Under the pieces are notes generated by a model, which saw only the letters and a list, made by a program, of their open reading frames with translations, was not told the origin of the DNA and made no database searches. This document shows positions 8,427 to 17,140 of a DNA stretch of 64,000 nucleotides, piece by piece. A program made the translations under genes and the position numbers. Source of the DNA: Citrobacter sp. RHB25-C09 (GTDB taxonomy: Bacteria; Pseudomonadota; Gammaproteobacteria; Enterobacterales; Enterobacteriaceae); contig NZ_CP057483.1 of the NCBI RefSeq assembly GCF_013836145.1, positions 3,100,001 through 3,164,000 of the forward strand. Reading direction: 5' to 3'. Every line of letters begins with the position of its first letter. Positions within the stretch are counted from its first letter, which is position 1.

Positions 8427-9259
8427 TAGTGACCTACCACACGTCGACCAAAGCGACTTTGCAGGGTGTTAATTGAAAACAGCAGCAGTAATGAAGCCGC
8501 CAGGATCACCGAAGCAATGGCACTGGCGGCAGGGTAATCAAACTCCTGCAAGCGAACAAAAATCATCAGCGAGGTGACTTCTGTCTTCCAGGCAATGTTT
8601 CCGGCGATGAAAATCACCGCGCCGAATTCACCGAGGCTTCGGGTAAACGAGAGCGCCACGCCCGCCACCAGCGCTGGTGACAGCTCCGGCAGCACCACTT
8701 TGCGAAAACTTTGCAGGCGGGTTGCGCCCAGCGTTTCCGCCGCTTCTTCATATTCCGGGCCTAACTCTTCCAGCACCGGCTGAACGGTACGCACGACAAA
8801 CGGAATACTGGTAAACGCCATCGCCACGGCGATGCCGAGCCAGGTATATGTCACCTTGATATCAAACTTCGCCAGAAACTCACCGTAGAACCCGTTAACA
8901 GAGAACAATGAGGCCAGCGTCAGGCCAGCGACCGCTGTCGGCAGGGCAAACGGCAGGTCCATCAGCGCATCCAGCAATGTGCGCCCGGGAAAACGATAAC
9001 GGGTCAAGATCCACGCCATCAGCAGGCCAAAAACGCCGTTAAAAATCGATGCCACGAATGCTGCCAGCAGCGTCACTTTATACGCAGCAACGACCTGCGG
9101 GTTGGTAATTACTTCCCAGTATTGCGCCCAGCTCATCTGCGCCAACTGCATCACCAGCGCGCTGAGCGGCAGCAGCAGAATCAGGCACACGAACAGCAGG
9201 CTGGTGCCCAGGCTTAACGTAAAGCCGGGCAGCACGCGTCTGGAGGAGACTGCAAACAT
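8426..9259 (-). CDS. cysU: Sulfate/thiosulfate ABC permease CysU (CysT)
   Basis: This 277-residue permease subunit is full length with about six membrane helices. The EAA coupling loop, YEEAAETLGATRLQSFRKV, lies near residues 170-188 and contacts CysA. It is the partner channel subunit of CysW. The start overlaps the cysP stop by one base (TAATG). It is also called CysT in the literature. Confidence 0.96.
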   Translation of the reverse strand: MFAVSSRRVLPGFTLSLGTSLLFVCLILLLPLSALVMQLAQMSWAQYWEVITNPQVVAAYKVTLLAAFVASIFNGVFGLLMAWILTRYRFPGRTLLDALMDLPFALPTAVAGLTLASLFSVNGFYGEFLAKFDIKVTYTWLGIAVAMAFTSIPFVVRTVQPVLEELGPEYEEAAETLGATRLQSFRKVVLPELSPALVAGVALSFTRSLGEFGAVIFIAGNIAWKTEVTSLMIFVRLQEFDYPAASAIASVILAASLLLLFSINTLQSRFGRRVVGH

Positions 9260-10275
9260 TACTTACGCCCCGCCGCCAACAGCTTGTCCAGCTCACCACC
9301 GCTGGTGAAATGGGTTTTCATCACTTCAGGCCAGCTACCGAATTTATCCTCTACGCGGAACAGTTCAGTCTGCGGGAATTTATCCTTCAGCTTGTCCATC
9401 ACTTCCGGGTTATTCACGCGATAGTAGAAGTCGGTGATGATAGTCTGTGCTTCAGGGGTATAAAGCCAGTTGAGGTACGCTTTCGCCGCTTTCTCTGTGC
9501 CATTGGCCTCGACGTTTTTATCCACCCAGGCTACCGGAAACTCGGCGAGAATATTGGTTTTCGGGATCACGACTTCAAAGCCCTGCGCTTCATACTGTTT
9601 GCGGATGTTGTTCACTTCCGATTCAAAGCTAATCAGCACATCGCCCAGCCCACGTTCAGCAAAAGTGGTCGTCGCGCCGCGGCCGCCGGTATCAAACACT
9701 TCGACGTTTTTCAGGAACTGAGTCATGAACTGCTCGGTTTTGGCTTTATCGCCGCCGTCCGCTTTATCCGCCGCGCCCCACGCCGCCAGATAGGTATAAC
9801 GCGCGTTGCCGGAGGTTTTCGGGTTCGGGAAAATCAGCTTCACATCAGAACGCACGAGGTCGTTCCAGTCGTGGATGTTTTTCGGGTTGCCTTTGCGGAC
9901 CAGGAAGCCCATCGTGGAATAGAACGGTGAACTGTTGTTCGGCAGACGCGTTTGCCAGTCGGCAGGCAGCAGTTTTCCTTTGTCATGCAGGATCTGTACA
10001 TCCGTGACCTGGTTGTAGGTCACCACGTCGGCTTTCAGCCCCTGTAAAATCGCCAGCGCCTGTTTTGATGACCCGGCATGAGATTGTTTTATCGTCAATT
10101 TATCGCCGCTGTTGTCTTTCGCCCACTGCTGTTCAAACGGCGGGTTCAGGGCGGCAAACAGCTCGCGGGAGACGTCATAGGAGCTGTTCAGCAACTCCGT
10201 CGCCTGCGCCTGACCCACCAGTAACAGCGACGCCACCAGCGTCAGATATCTTTTTTTCAGTAAGTTAACGGCCAT
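9259..10275 (-). CDS. cysP: Thiosulfate-binding periplasmic protein CysP
   Basis: This 338-residue binding protein begins with a typical Sec signal peptide: KK near the start, a hydrophobic core LVASLLLVG, and probable cleavage after AQA at residue 25. The mature part is a family-1 extracellular solute-binding fold with the QSHAGSSKQ anion-binding segment near residue 64. It captures thiosulfate (and sulfate) in the periplasm for CysUWA. It is the first gene of cysPUWAM, with the promoter in the 150 bases upstream. Confidence 0.97.
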   Translation of the reverse strand: MAVNLLKKRYLTLVASLLLVGQAQATELLNSSYDVSRELFAALNPPFEQQWAKDNSGDKLTIKQSHAGSSKQALAILQGLKADVVTYNQVTDVQILHDKGKLLPADWQTRLPNNSSPFYSTMGFLVRKGNPKNIHDWNDLVRSDVKLIFPNPKTSGNARYTYLAAWGAADKADGGDKAKTEQFMTQFLKNVEVFDTGGRGATTTFAERGLGDVLISFESEVNNIRKQYEAQGFEVVIPKTNILAEFPVAWVDKNVEANGTEKAAKAYLNWLYTPEAQTIITDFYYRVNNPEVMDKLKDKFPQTELFRVEDKFGSWPEVMKTHFTSGGELDKLLAAGRK

Positions 10276-10394
10276 TGCGCACCCTTATAAATTAAATGAC
10301 TTTCTTATGGTCATCATATTTATAACGAGCAGGAAAGGAGTAACGGTTTTATATACCGTTTGATGATTTGAAAGTTGAAAAGGGAATAAGGAAA
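10276..10394 (-). promoter_or_regulatory. cysP promoter and CysB activation region
   Basis: Reading the minus strand, TTATAAAT near 10317-10324 is a candidate -10 element upstream of the cysP ATG. An inverted repeat AACGGTTTTATATACCGTT spans 10342-10360 a little further upstream. CysB with acetylserine activates cysP from this position in enterics, and the palindromic AT-rich block is the best candidate for its contact site. The assignment is by position and base composition. Confidence 0.5.
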
Positions 10395-10417
10395 CCCCTC
10401 CAGGCTATCCGAAGGGG
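10395..10417 (-). terminator. Terminator of ucpA
   Basis: On the minus strand a CCCCTTC/GGAGGGG stem is followed by TTTCCTTATT just after the ucpA stop. It insulates the cysP promoter. The T-tract is interrupted, so efficiency is uncertain. Confidence 0.6.
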
Positions 10418-10427
10418 CTGTCGTCGA

Positions 10428-11219
10428 TCAGATGCCGACGCTGACGCTTTCTGGCAAAGTGCTACCGCCGTCGATCACGTTTTGCGTACCGGTGAGGTAG
10501 CTGGACTCGTCAGAAGCGAGGAATGCGGCCAGTTCGCCTACTTCCAGCGGATTGGCCAGGCGACGCATAGGGATCGCCTTCGCCATCTCGCTCAGTACTG
10601 ATTCCGGATCGGCCGGATTAGACTGCGCGGCGATGCTTTCTGCCATCGGCGTACGCACATAGCCCGGACAGATCGCATTCACGCGAATACCTGACTGTGC
10701 ATATTCCACCGCCAGTGATTTGGTCAGGCCAACAATAGCCGCTTTCGTCAGGGCGTAAGCGGTTTCACCTGGATCGGCGACCATATCACCGGTGACCGAT
10801 GACATCATCACAATGCGCCCATCTTTACGCTTGATCATCTCTGGCAGAACGGCTTTCGTCACGTTCCATACGCCTTTGATATTCACATCCAGGTGGAAGT
10901 CGAGATCTTCATCGCTCATGTCGAGGAAGTTGCCTAACCGACAGACTCCGGCGTTATTGACCAGAATATCAATACGCCCTTCACTCTCTTTTGCTTTTTT
11001 CACTGCCGCCACGACGGAGCCATAGTCTCTGACATCTGCAAGTACCGCCGTACAGCGATGACCGCGCCCACCCAGTTCGTCCGCCAGCTTTTCAATCTCA
11101 TCGGAGATATCCAGCAAGATTAAGTTTGCACCGTGGCGGGCAAATACTCTGGCGATGCCTTCGCCGATGCCTTTTGATGCGCCCGTAATCAGTGCTGTTT
11201 TGCCCGTGAGTTTACCCAT
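10428..11219 (-). CDS. ucpA: Short-chain dehydrogenase/reductase UcpA
   Basis: The ATG at 11219 gives 263 residues, the E. coli length; an in-frame start at 11252 would add 11 residues without family support. The Rossmann motif TGASKGIG is at residues 12-19 and NNAG at 88-91. The catalytic triad is Ser141, Tyr155 and Lys159. The physiological substrate is not known; E. coli UcpA has been linked to furan and aldehyde tolerance. It lies upstream of cysP in the same direction but is separated from it by a terminator. Confidence 0.93.
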   Translation of the reverse strand: MGKLTGKTALITGASKGIGEGIARVFARHGANLILLDISDEIEKLADELGGRGHRCTAVLADVRDYGSVVAAVKKAKESEGRIDILVNNAGVCRLGNFLDMSDEDLDFHLDVNIKGVWNVTKAVLPEMIKRKDGRIVMMSSVTGDMVADPGETAYALTKAAIVGLTKSLAVEYAQSGIRVNAICPGYVRTPMAESIAAQSNPADPESVLSEMAKAIPMRRLANPLEVGELAAFLASDESSYLTGTQNVIDGGSTLPESVSVGI

Positions 11220-11330
11220 TTCAATGCTCTCCTTGTGAATATGAAGTCTCACACTCCACTCATGTTGAAAATACAGTAAAAACAGATAAGTGCTGAGGAA
11301 TAGCTCACTAATTAAGGTAAATCTTAGGTA

Positions 11331-11358
11331 AAAAAACGCCCCGAGAGACGGGGCGTTA
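11331..11358 (-). terminator. Terminator of the yfeX transcript
   Basis: The hairpin AACGCCCCG/CGGGGCGTT is followed, on the minus strand, by seven T's. It lies about 100 bases past the yfeX stop and about 110 bases before the ucpA start. Confidence 0.88.
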
Positions 11359-11385
11359 GAATAATGACCTTTTTGGGCGATTTTT

Positions 11386-11416
11386 TGCCCGGTGGCACTG
11401 CGCTTACCGGACCTAC
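11386..11416. repeat. REP-like element downstream of yfeX
   Basis: A single degenerate REP unit, TGCCCGGTGGCACTG followed by CTTACCGGACCTAC, lies between the yfeX stop and its terminator. Confidence 0.55.
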
Positions 11417-11455
11417 GGATCAGTTTTTGTCGACCGGTTATCCGGCACTCTAAAA

Positions 11456-12355
11456 TTACAGCGCCAGCAGACGATCCAGAGACGGTGCAAAGTAATAGCC
11501 GCCCGTCACCGGCTTCGTGAAGCGCAGCATGGCGTCGCGTTTACCATCGGTATCACCAAACATGCTCAGCAGTTGCTGTTCAATATTGTGCAGACGCGCG
11601 CAGTAGGCGCAGAAGTAAAGCCCGTGGGTACCGCTGGCCGTGCCGTACGGCAGGCTCTGACGGACAATTTTCAGCCCTTTGCCGTCTTCTTTAAGATCAA
11701 CACGGCTCAGGTGCGAGGTCACCGGACGTTCATCGCCATCGATCTCTTCGTTGGCTTCTTTGGTACGTCCGATCATCATCTCCTGATCGTGAATGCTCAT
11801 GCGGTTGAGTTGCTTCAGGTTGTGCTCCCAACGCTGCACGAAAACGTAGCTACCGCCCGCATCCACGCCCTCTTTAATGACCGCCACTTCGCGACGCGTC
11901 TCTTCGCCCGCCGGGTTTTCCGTGCCGTCAACGAAGCCACTGAGGTCACGATCTTCCACCCAGCGGAAGCCATGAATCTCTTCCTGAACGTCAATGCAGT
12001 CGCCAAAGGCTTCCATCGCTGCCTGCGCAACGGAGAAGTTCACATCGTGACGCAGAGAAAGGATATGGATCAGCACATCGTACTGGGTTGCCGGTGCCAG
12101 GCCTTTGCCATAAGGGACAAAGTCTTTGAGTTCTTCAGCACCCACTCCGCCGCTCAATGCGCGCCAGGTTGTGTTGCCGAAGGCGACAACCGCGCCGAGA
12201 TGTGCATCGGGGAATTTTGCTTCGAAGGTTGCCAGCTTATCGGCAAAAATTTTGCTGGCCGCACGCAGGGCGTCAACGTCGCCTTTAACGTTAGCTTCAA
12301 TCCAAATCGCCGCGCGGCAATGTTCTGGCAAAATGCCACTCTGAACCTGAGACAT
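11456..12355 (-). CDS. yfeX: Dye-decolorising heme peroxidase YfeX
   Basis: This 299-residue protein is a DyP-type peroxidase. The family motif GFVDGTENP is at residues 140-148 with catalytic Asp143. His215 (VTSHLSR) is the proximal heme ligand and Arg232 the distal arginine. It oxidises porphyrinogens and other substrates with H2O2 in the cytoplasm; a proposed role in extracting iron from heme is disputed. A very strong SD, AGGAGG, precedes the ATG. No signal peptide is visible. Confidence 0.95.
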   Translation of the reverse strand: MSQVQSGILPEHCRAAIWIEANVKGDVDALRAASKIFADKLATFEAKFPDAHLGAVVAFGNTTWRALSGGVGAEELKDFVPYGKGLAPATQYDVLIHILSLRHDVNFSVAQAAMEAFGDCIDVQEEIHGFRWVEDRDLSGFVDGTENPAGEETRREVAVIKEGVDAGGSYVFVQRWEHNLKQLNRMSIHDQEMMIGRTKEANEEIDGDERPVTSHLSRVDLKEDGKGLKIVRQSLPYGTASGTHGLYFCAYCARLHNIEQQLLSMFGDTDGKRDAMLRFTKPVTGGYYFAPSLDRLLAL

Positions 12356-12375
12356 CGTTCCTCCTGAAAAATGAG

Positions 12376-12397
12376 AATGCCACGCAATCGTGGCATT
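12376..12397 (-). terminator. Hairpin between yfeY and yfeX
   Basis: The perfect palindrome AATGCCACG/CGTGGCATT is followed on the minus strand by TCTCATTTTTC, shortly before the yfeX SD. It could be a terminator of the upstream yfeZ-yfeY transcripts or a leader structure of yfeX. Confidence 0.5.
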
Positions 12398-12450
12398 GAT
12401 GGAGGCTATTTTACCCTGTTTTTACGCGCTGCGGTTTGTTCAGACGCAAA

Positions 12451-13026
12451 TTAACGACGCCAGATAATCTTGCTCACAGTCCACGCTTTCAGGGCATCAT
12501 CAGATGGCATTAGCCCTTCTGGTCCCTTCCACTCTCCGGTAAAGAGATAGCTAATATGCTGGCTGCCTTCGGCTTTACACTCCACCGCCACGCTGTCGGC
12601 GTCGGTGGCAGGCTGGCAGTTGCCAAACGCTTTACTGTAAAGATCGCTGAATGGGGTGCCGACCTCTACACCGGCTTCAGAGGGGATATCGCTGTCGAGA
12701 ACATCGATACGGCTAATGGTGCCCTGCTCGCCGTTGATAATCAGTGCCACTTTGTCGTCGTTCATCGCCTCAAAAAAGCGCACAACGTTACCGTTAGCGG
12801 TTTTCATGCCGCTGCGCAGGCGGTAGTCGCCGCCCAAAGCGTCATTAATGGCCTGTTCATCCAGCGGCGTCGCTGCCGTTAATCCCCCGACGCCCTGCTC
12901 TGTGACTTCGGTTGATGAACCAAACCAGTTCCACGGATTCGCGGCAGACCAGTTCACAGACGAGAGCGTCGAACAACCGGTTAGCGCCAGCGGCAGTGCA
13001 CATAAAGTCAAACGCAGCGATTTCAT
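12451..13026 (-). CDS. yfeY: Lipoprotein YfeY, DUF1131 family
   Basis: The 191 residues start with a lipoprotein signal peptide (KSLRLTLCALPLALTGC); the lipobox LTGC puts the acylated cysteine at residue 18. Residue 19 is Ser rather than Asp, so sorting to the outer membrane is expected. The mature part matches the YfeY (DUF1131) family; its function is not known to me. It is between yfeZ and yfeX on the same strand. In E. coli yfeY is reported in the sigma-E regulon; I did not identify a sigma-E promoter here. Confidence 0.88.
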   Translation of the reverse strand: MKSLRLTLCALPLALTGCSTLSSVNWSAANPWNWFGSSTEVTEQGVGGLTAATPLDEQAINDALGGDYRLRSGMKTANGNVVRFFEAMNDDKVALIINGEQGTISRIDVLDSDIPSEAGVEVGTPFSDLYSKAFGNCQPATDADSVAVECKAEGSQHISYLFTGEWKGPEGLMPSDDALKAWTVSKIIWRR

Positions 13027-13086
13027 CTCACTTCCTTTCTTTAATAATCAACGTTGCTTGGAGTCCGGGTTCGCCAAAAAGTGCCG

Positions 13087-13542
13087 TTAATCTTTATCCA
13101 TGGCGAAGCAGGCGCGTAACCGACGATTCGTCAGCAGCCAAATGAGTGCCACGATATCCGCCACCACCAGCGAAAGACTGATGCCGCTCACCGGCTCACC
13201 TTTCAGCCAAAGCACAATTTGCCAGCCAAGGAGCACCGCCTGGGCCAGAATTAATATCAGACGAAGCGCGCGCCAGGCCGCAGGAAAAGCATGTCGACGA
13301 CCGCTGAGCAGGAAAGCCAGCACCGCCGGAACGCCAGGAATCAACCCCAGCCAGAAGTTATCGTGATCGGGATAGAACAGATTAAGCAGCGTATTGCCCT
13401 GCTCGCGTGAAGAACCGGCAATGACAAACAGCACCCAGGTCCTCGCCTGGAGCAACAGCACCAGCCAGAACAGCAGCGGCAGGCGCAAATGTCCGTGAGC
13501 GTCATAATCGGACGGGTGAAACTCAGTACTCTTCATCTTCAA
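13087..13542 (-). CDS. yfeZ: Inner-membrane protein YfeZ, DUF2919 family
   Basis: This 151-residue protein has about four hydrophobic segments (near residues 22-44, 62-80, 88-106 and 120-138) and short polar ends. It matches YfeZ throughout its length. Function is unknown. Its start overlaps the end of ypeA by 20 bases, so the two are probably translationally coupled. An internal Met two codons in is an alternative start. Confidence 0.88.
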   Translation of the reverse strand: MKMKSTEFHPSDYDAHGHLRLPLLFWLVLLLQARTWVLFVIAGSSREQGNTLLNLFYPDHDNFWLGLIPGVPAVLAFLLSGRRHAFPAAWRALRLILILAQAVLLGWQIVLWLKGEPVSGISLSLVVADIVALIWLLTNRRLRACFAMDKD

Positions 13543-13948
13543 TCAAGCGCTTACCCAGGCTCAGCGCATCGGAGTGTTCGTAACCGAGTCGCTCATACAT
13601 ACCTAATACCACGTCGTTATCTTCGCGCACCATAATTTGAATCTTTGGACAGCCGCGCGCGATGAGTTTCTTCTCCAGTCGGTTCAGCAGCGCATTGGCG
13701 ATACCACGGCCGCGAAATTCCGGGTGAACGCCGAGATAATAGGCTGAACCACGATGGCCGTCGTATCCGCCCATCACCGTGCCAACCACCTCCCCGCTCA
13801 CTTCCGCCACGAGAAACAGGCTGACGTCGTGATGGAGCTTGCGCTCGATATCCATCTCCGGGTCATTCCATGGACGCAGCAGATCGCAGCGCTCCCAGAG
13901 GGTGATCACCTCTTCGAAATCTTCCTGGCGAAATACGCGTATCTCCAT
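13523..13948 (-). CDS. ypeA: GNAT-family acetyltransferase YpeA
   Basis: This 141-residue N-acetyltransferase has the acetyl-CoA pyrophosphate loop VHPEFRGRGIANALL near residues 75-89, and the N-terminal MEIRVFRQEDFEEVI typical of the family. The acceptor substrate is unknown. It is the first gene of ypeA-yfeZ-(yfeY), divergent from amiA; the 212-base gap between them must hold both promoters. Confidence 0.92.
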   Translation of the reverse strand: MEIRVFRQEDFEEVITLWERCDLLRPWNDPEMDIERKLHHDVSLFLVAEVSGEVVGTVMGGYDGHRGSAYYLGVHPEFRGRGIANALLNRLEKKLIARGCPKIQIMVREDNDVVLGMYERLGYEHSDALSLGKRLIEDEEY

Positions 13949-14160
13949 GGTATTCAGACCCTTTTAGCCCTAAAAATAGTGATTATGGCGCGAACCATTG
14001 AATTAGCCAATATCTGACGCGAAACGGCGAAAAAAATGGCATAATAGGCAATTGTTACGTATTGAAATGAAAAGCAAAGTAATTCTCAACAACAAGCGTC
14101 GTAACGGAATACGCGATACGATATAACCTATTCGAACGATTATTTTACCATTCAGGCCGT
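13949..14160. promoter_or_regulatory. Divergent ypeA/amiA promoter region
   Basis: This AT-rich gap holds GGCATAATAGGC near 14037 and GATATAACCTATTC near 14120, both usable as plus-strand -10 elements for amiA. amiA has no strong SD (TTCAGGCCGT before the ATG). The E. coli amiA promoter is activated by CpxR, but I could not find a convincing GTAAA-N5-GTAAA box here. Confidence 0.4.
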
Positions 14161-15030
14161 ATGAGTACTTTTAAACCCCTAAAAACTCTCACATCGCGCC
14201 GCCAGGTGCTGAAAGCCGGACTGGCTGCGCTGACTTTAACCGGGATGTTGAACGCCACAGCAAAAGAAGCGCCTTTGAAAACCAGCAATGGCCACAGCCA
14301 GCCTGCCAGGAAGAAATCAGGCGGTAAGCGGATTGTGGTACTGGATCCCGGCCACGGCGGTATTGACACCGGCGCGATTGGTCGTAACGGCTCTAAAGAG
14401 AAACACGTTGTACTGGCGATAGCCAAAAATGTCCGTTCTATCCTGCGCAGCCAGGGAATCGACTGTCGGTTGACGCGTTCAGGCGATACCTTCATCCCCT
14501 TATACGACCGCGTCGAGATCGCCCATAAGCACGGTGCCGATCTGTTTATGTCCATTCACGCAGATGGATTTACTAACCCCAACGCTGCGGGCGCGTCGGT
14601 CTTCGCGCTTTCCAATCGCGGGGCCAGTAGCGCCATGGCGAAATATCTGTCAGATCGCGAAAACCGCGCCGACGAAGTCGCCGGGAAAAAAGCGACCGAC
14701 AAAGACCATCTGCTACAGCAAGTGCTTTTCGATCTGGTGCAGACTGACACGATTAAGAACAGCCTGACGCTGGGATCGCACATTCTTAAGAAGATCAAGC
14801 CGGTACACAAGTTGCACAGCCGTTCAACGGAACAGGCGGCCTTTGTGGTGCTAAAATCACCTTCAATTCCCTCGGTGCTGGTGGAAACCTCGTTTATCAC
14901 CAACCCGGAAGAAGAGCGTCTGCTGGGCACCACCGCATTCCGGCAAAAAATTGCGACCGCCATCGCCAACGGCGTCGTGAGCTATTTTCACTGGTTTGAT
15001 AACCAAAAAGCCCATTCGAAGAAACGTTAA
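14161..15030 (+). CDS. amiA: N-acetylmuramoyl-L-alanine amidase A
   Basis: This 289-residue zinc amidase cleaves septal peptidoglycan during daughter-cell separation. The N-terminus carries a twin-arginine signal, TSRRQVLKAG at residues 11-20, with cleavage near residue 34, so it is exported folded by Tat. The zinc ligands His65 (DPGHGG), Glu80 and His133 (SIHADGF) and catalytic Glu242 (LVETSFITN) are all present. It sits two bases upstream of hemF, forming an operon. Confidence 0.97.
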   Translation: MSTFKPLKTLTSRRQVLKAGLAALTLTGMLNATAKEAPLKTSNGHSQPARKKSGGKRIVVLDPGHGGIDTGAIGRNGSKEKHVVLAIAKNVRSILRSQGIDCRLTRSGDTFIPLYDRVEIAHKHGADLFMSIHADGFTNPNAAGASVFALSNRGASSAMAKYLSDRENRADEVAGKKATDKDHLLQQVLFDLVQTDTIKNSLTLGSHILKKIKPVHKLHSRSTEQAAFVVLKSPSIPSVLVETSFITNPEEERLLGTTAFRQKIATAIANGVVSYFHWFDNQKAHSKKR

Positions 15031-15032
15031 TC

Positions 15033-15932
15033 ATGAAACCCGATGCACAGCGCGTAAAACAGTTCCTTTTAGCCCTGCAGGATGACATCTGCCAGCAGCT
15101 TACAGCTATTGACGGAGCTGGATTTGTTGAGGATAGCTGGCAGCGTGAGGCGGGCGGCGGCGGTCGTAGTCGGGTACTGCGCAACGGGGGTATTTTTGAA
15201 CAGGCGGGCGTCAATTTCTCTCACGTCCACGGTGACGCCATGCCAGCCTCTGCTACGGCGCATCGCCCGGAGTTGGCAGGGCGCAGCTTTGAAGCGATGG
15301 GCGTTTCGCTGGTGGTGCATCCGCTTAATCCCTACATTCCCACCAGCCACGCCAACGTGCGTTTCTTTATTGCCGAAAAACCGGGTGCCGATCCGGTCTG
15401 GTGGTTTGGCGGTGGTTTTGACCTGACGCCTTATTATGGTTTCGAAGAGGATGCCGTTCACTGGCACCAGACGGCGCGCGATCTCTGTCAGCCGTTTGGC
15501 GAAGATGTCTACTCTCGCTATAAAAAGTGGTGCGACGACTATTTCTTTCTGAAGCACCGCAACGAGCAGCGCGGCATTGGCGGACTGTTTTTTGACGATC
15601 TGAATACCCCGGATTTTGACCACTGCTTTGCCTTTATGCAGGCGGTCGGCGAGGGGTATACGAACGCTTATCTGCCGATTGTTGAGCGCCGTAAAGAAAT
15701 GGCATGGGGCGAGCGCGAACGCGATTTCCAGTTGTATCGTCGCGGCCGCTATGTGGAGTTTAATCTGGTCTGGGATCGCGGCACGCTGTTTGGCTTACAG
15801 ACCGGCGGGCGCACCGAATCGATTCTGATGTCGATGCCGCCGCTGGTGCGTTGGGAGTATGACTATCAGCCGGAAGACGGCAGCCCGGAAGCGGCGCTCA
15901 GTGAGTTTATCAAGGTTCGTGACTGGGTGTGA
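15033..15932 (+). CDS. hemF: Oxygen-dependent coproporphyrinogen III oxidase
   Basis: This 299-residue enzyme converts coproporphyrinogen III to protoporphyrinogen IX with O2 in aerobic heme synthesis. The family blocks GGGGRSRVL, FSHVHGDAMPASA and HPLNPYIPTSHANVRF are present, including His106. It is full length and co-transcribed with amiA. The stop is followed by a REP element rather than a classical terminator. Confidence 0.97.
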   Translation: MKPDAQRVKQFLLALQDDICQQLTAIDGAGFVEDSWQREAGGGGRSRVLRNGGIFEQAGVNFSHVHGDAMPASATAHRPELAGRSFEAMGVSLVVHPLNPYIPTSHANVRFFIAEKPGADPVWWFGGGFDLTPYYGFEEDAVHWHQTARDLCQPFGEDVYSRYKKWCDDYFFLKHRNEQRGIGGLFFDDLNTPDFDHCFAFMQAVGEGYTNAYLPIVERRKEMAWGERERDFQLYRRGRYVEFNLVWDRGTLFGLQTGGRTESILMSMPPLVRWEYDYQPEDGSPEAALSEFIKVRDWV

Positions 15933-15944
15933 TGACGCACTTCT

Positions 15945-16029
15945 GAATGGCGGCTAACGCCTTATCCGGCCTACAATATTGGTGCGATTTGTGGCCGGAT
16001 AAGACGCGAATGCGACGCCATCCGGCATC
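15945..16029. repeat. BIME between hemF and eutR
   Basis: Two inverted REP units (GCCTTATCCGGCCTAC and GGCCGGATAAGACGC) fill the gap between the convergent hemF and eutR stops. Confidence 0.85.
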
Positions 16030-16040
16030 AGTCGCCAATC

Positions 16041-17093
16041 CTACATCCACTGGCGCATTCGTTGGTGCAGCGTCAGCGACGGTTTCTCGGCAAACAGCTG
16101 CTGGTAATCCGTGGCAAACTGCCCCAAATGCCAGAATCCCCACTGCATCGCCGCATCCTTGACCGTTGAACTTTGCGACCAGGGGCTGATCAATTCCCGG
16201 CGTACCGCATTCAGACGAATGCGTTTCAGCCACGCGTTAGGGCCAATACCGAGGATGGCATGAAAAGCATTCTGTAGTGTGCGCCGACTCACGTGCAGTT
16301 GATTACAGAGATCGAGCACCGTCAGCGGCTCTGACATGTTTTCCAGCACATATTCCCGCGCCCGTGACAGCAGCTTACGATAGCCCTGATGGCTGATGCT
16401 TTCTGGCGTACTGAATGGCTGAGCGTCTTCCAGCATCGTCCCCATCGCCAGCAGCAAATTATCCCCCAACACCTTACGCACTGCGGGTTGGCGAAGATTT
16501 TCCGGGTTCTCACTGAAGGTCGCCAGCGCCTGCTGAACGAATCCCCACAGCGCCGCCTTGTGCTGCTCTTTCACTTCCAGCGCCGACTGGTTGCGCAGCA
16601 TATGCAGCACTCTCTCCGGATTATGTAAAAACTGCGCCTGTCGCGTAATGACCTCCTCCGAAATCACCACGCCAAGAATGGTGTAATCATCCGGCGTACT
16701 GAGTTCGAACTCCGTTCCGCCAGGGCGGGTGGCAATTTCAGCATTGCCCAGACATTGCGCACCAATAAACCCTTGTTCGCCACGCCTGGCCGGAATGCCA
16801 AACCAAAACGAGTTCGGCCACACCAGGCACGACTGGCGCAGCGCCAGCCCGGTGTATTCACGAAATACCTGAATATCATCAAGCAGAATTTCCGTAAACT
16901 CGCCGTGAAACTTTCCCGGGTGCAGCTGATCGTAAATTTGCTGCCAGGCGGTAATCGTCAGGGCGTGCTCGTAAACATCCGAGGTTCGTCGATGGTGAAC
17001 GTTATCCACTTCAACCAACGGCGTAAGTTTAACGTCTTCGGGTAACGCTTCATGATAAAGATGGTGCAGATTTGCAGTTCGGGTCTTTTTCAT
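16041..17093 (-). CDS. eutR: Ethanolamine operon transcriptional activator EutR
   Basis: The 350 residues form an AraC-family regulator: an N-terminal effector domain and a C-terminal pair of helix-turn-helix motifs (residues about 245-345, with TVLDLCNQLHVSRRTLQNAF as the first HTH). In Salmonella EutR senses ethanolamine plus adenosylcobalamin and activates eutS and itself. It closes the eut operon, 47 bases after eutK, with a stem-loop at 17104-17128 directly before its start. It probably also has an internal promoter, as in Salmonella. Confidence 0.96.
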   Translation of the reverse strand: MKKTRTANLHHLYHEALPEDVKLTPLVEVDNVHHRRTSDVYEHALTITAWQQIYDQLHPGKFHGEFTEILLDDIQVFREYTGLALRQSCLVWPNSFWFGIPARRGEQGFIGAQCLGNAEIATRPGGTEFELSTPDDYTILGVVISEEVITRQAQFLHNPERVLHMLRNQSALEVKEQHKAALWGFVQQALATFSENPENLRQPAVRKVLGDNLLLAMGTMLEDAQPFSTPESISHQGYRKLLSRAREYVLENMSEPLTVLDLCNQLHVSRRTLQNAFHAILGIGPNAWLKRIRLNAVRRELISPWSQSSTVKDAAMQWGFWHLGQFATDYQQLFAEKPSLTLHQRMRQWM

Positions 17094-17103
17094 GATCTTT
17101 TAC

Positions 17104-17128
17104 GCCGGGTGCGATAATCACACCCGGC
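17104..17128 (-). other. Stem-loop abutting the eutR start
   Basis: The perfect inverted repeat GCCGGGTG/CACCCGGC with a nine-base loop ends ten bases before the eutR ATG. No T-tract follows on the minus strand, so it is not a standard terminator. It could limit eutR translation or protect the upstream message end. Confidence 0.6.
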
Positions 17129-17140
17129 ACCTCCGACTGG

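Noticed and set aside
11573..12367. 264-codon plus-strand frame
   Set aside because: Antisense to yfeX, which has its full DyP motif set; no SD or family resemblance in the plus-strand product.
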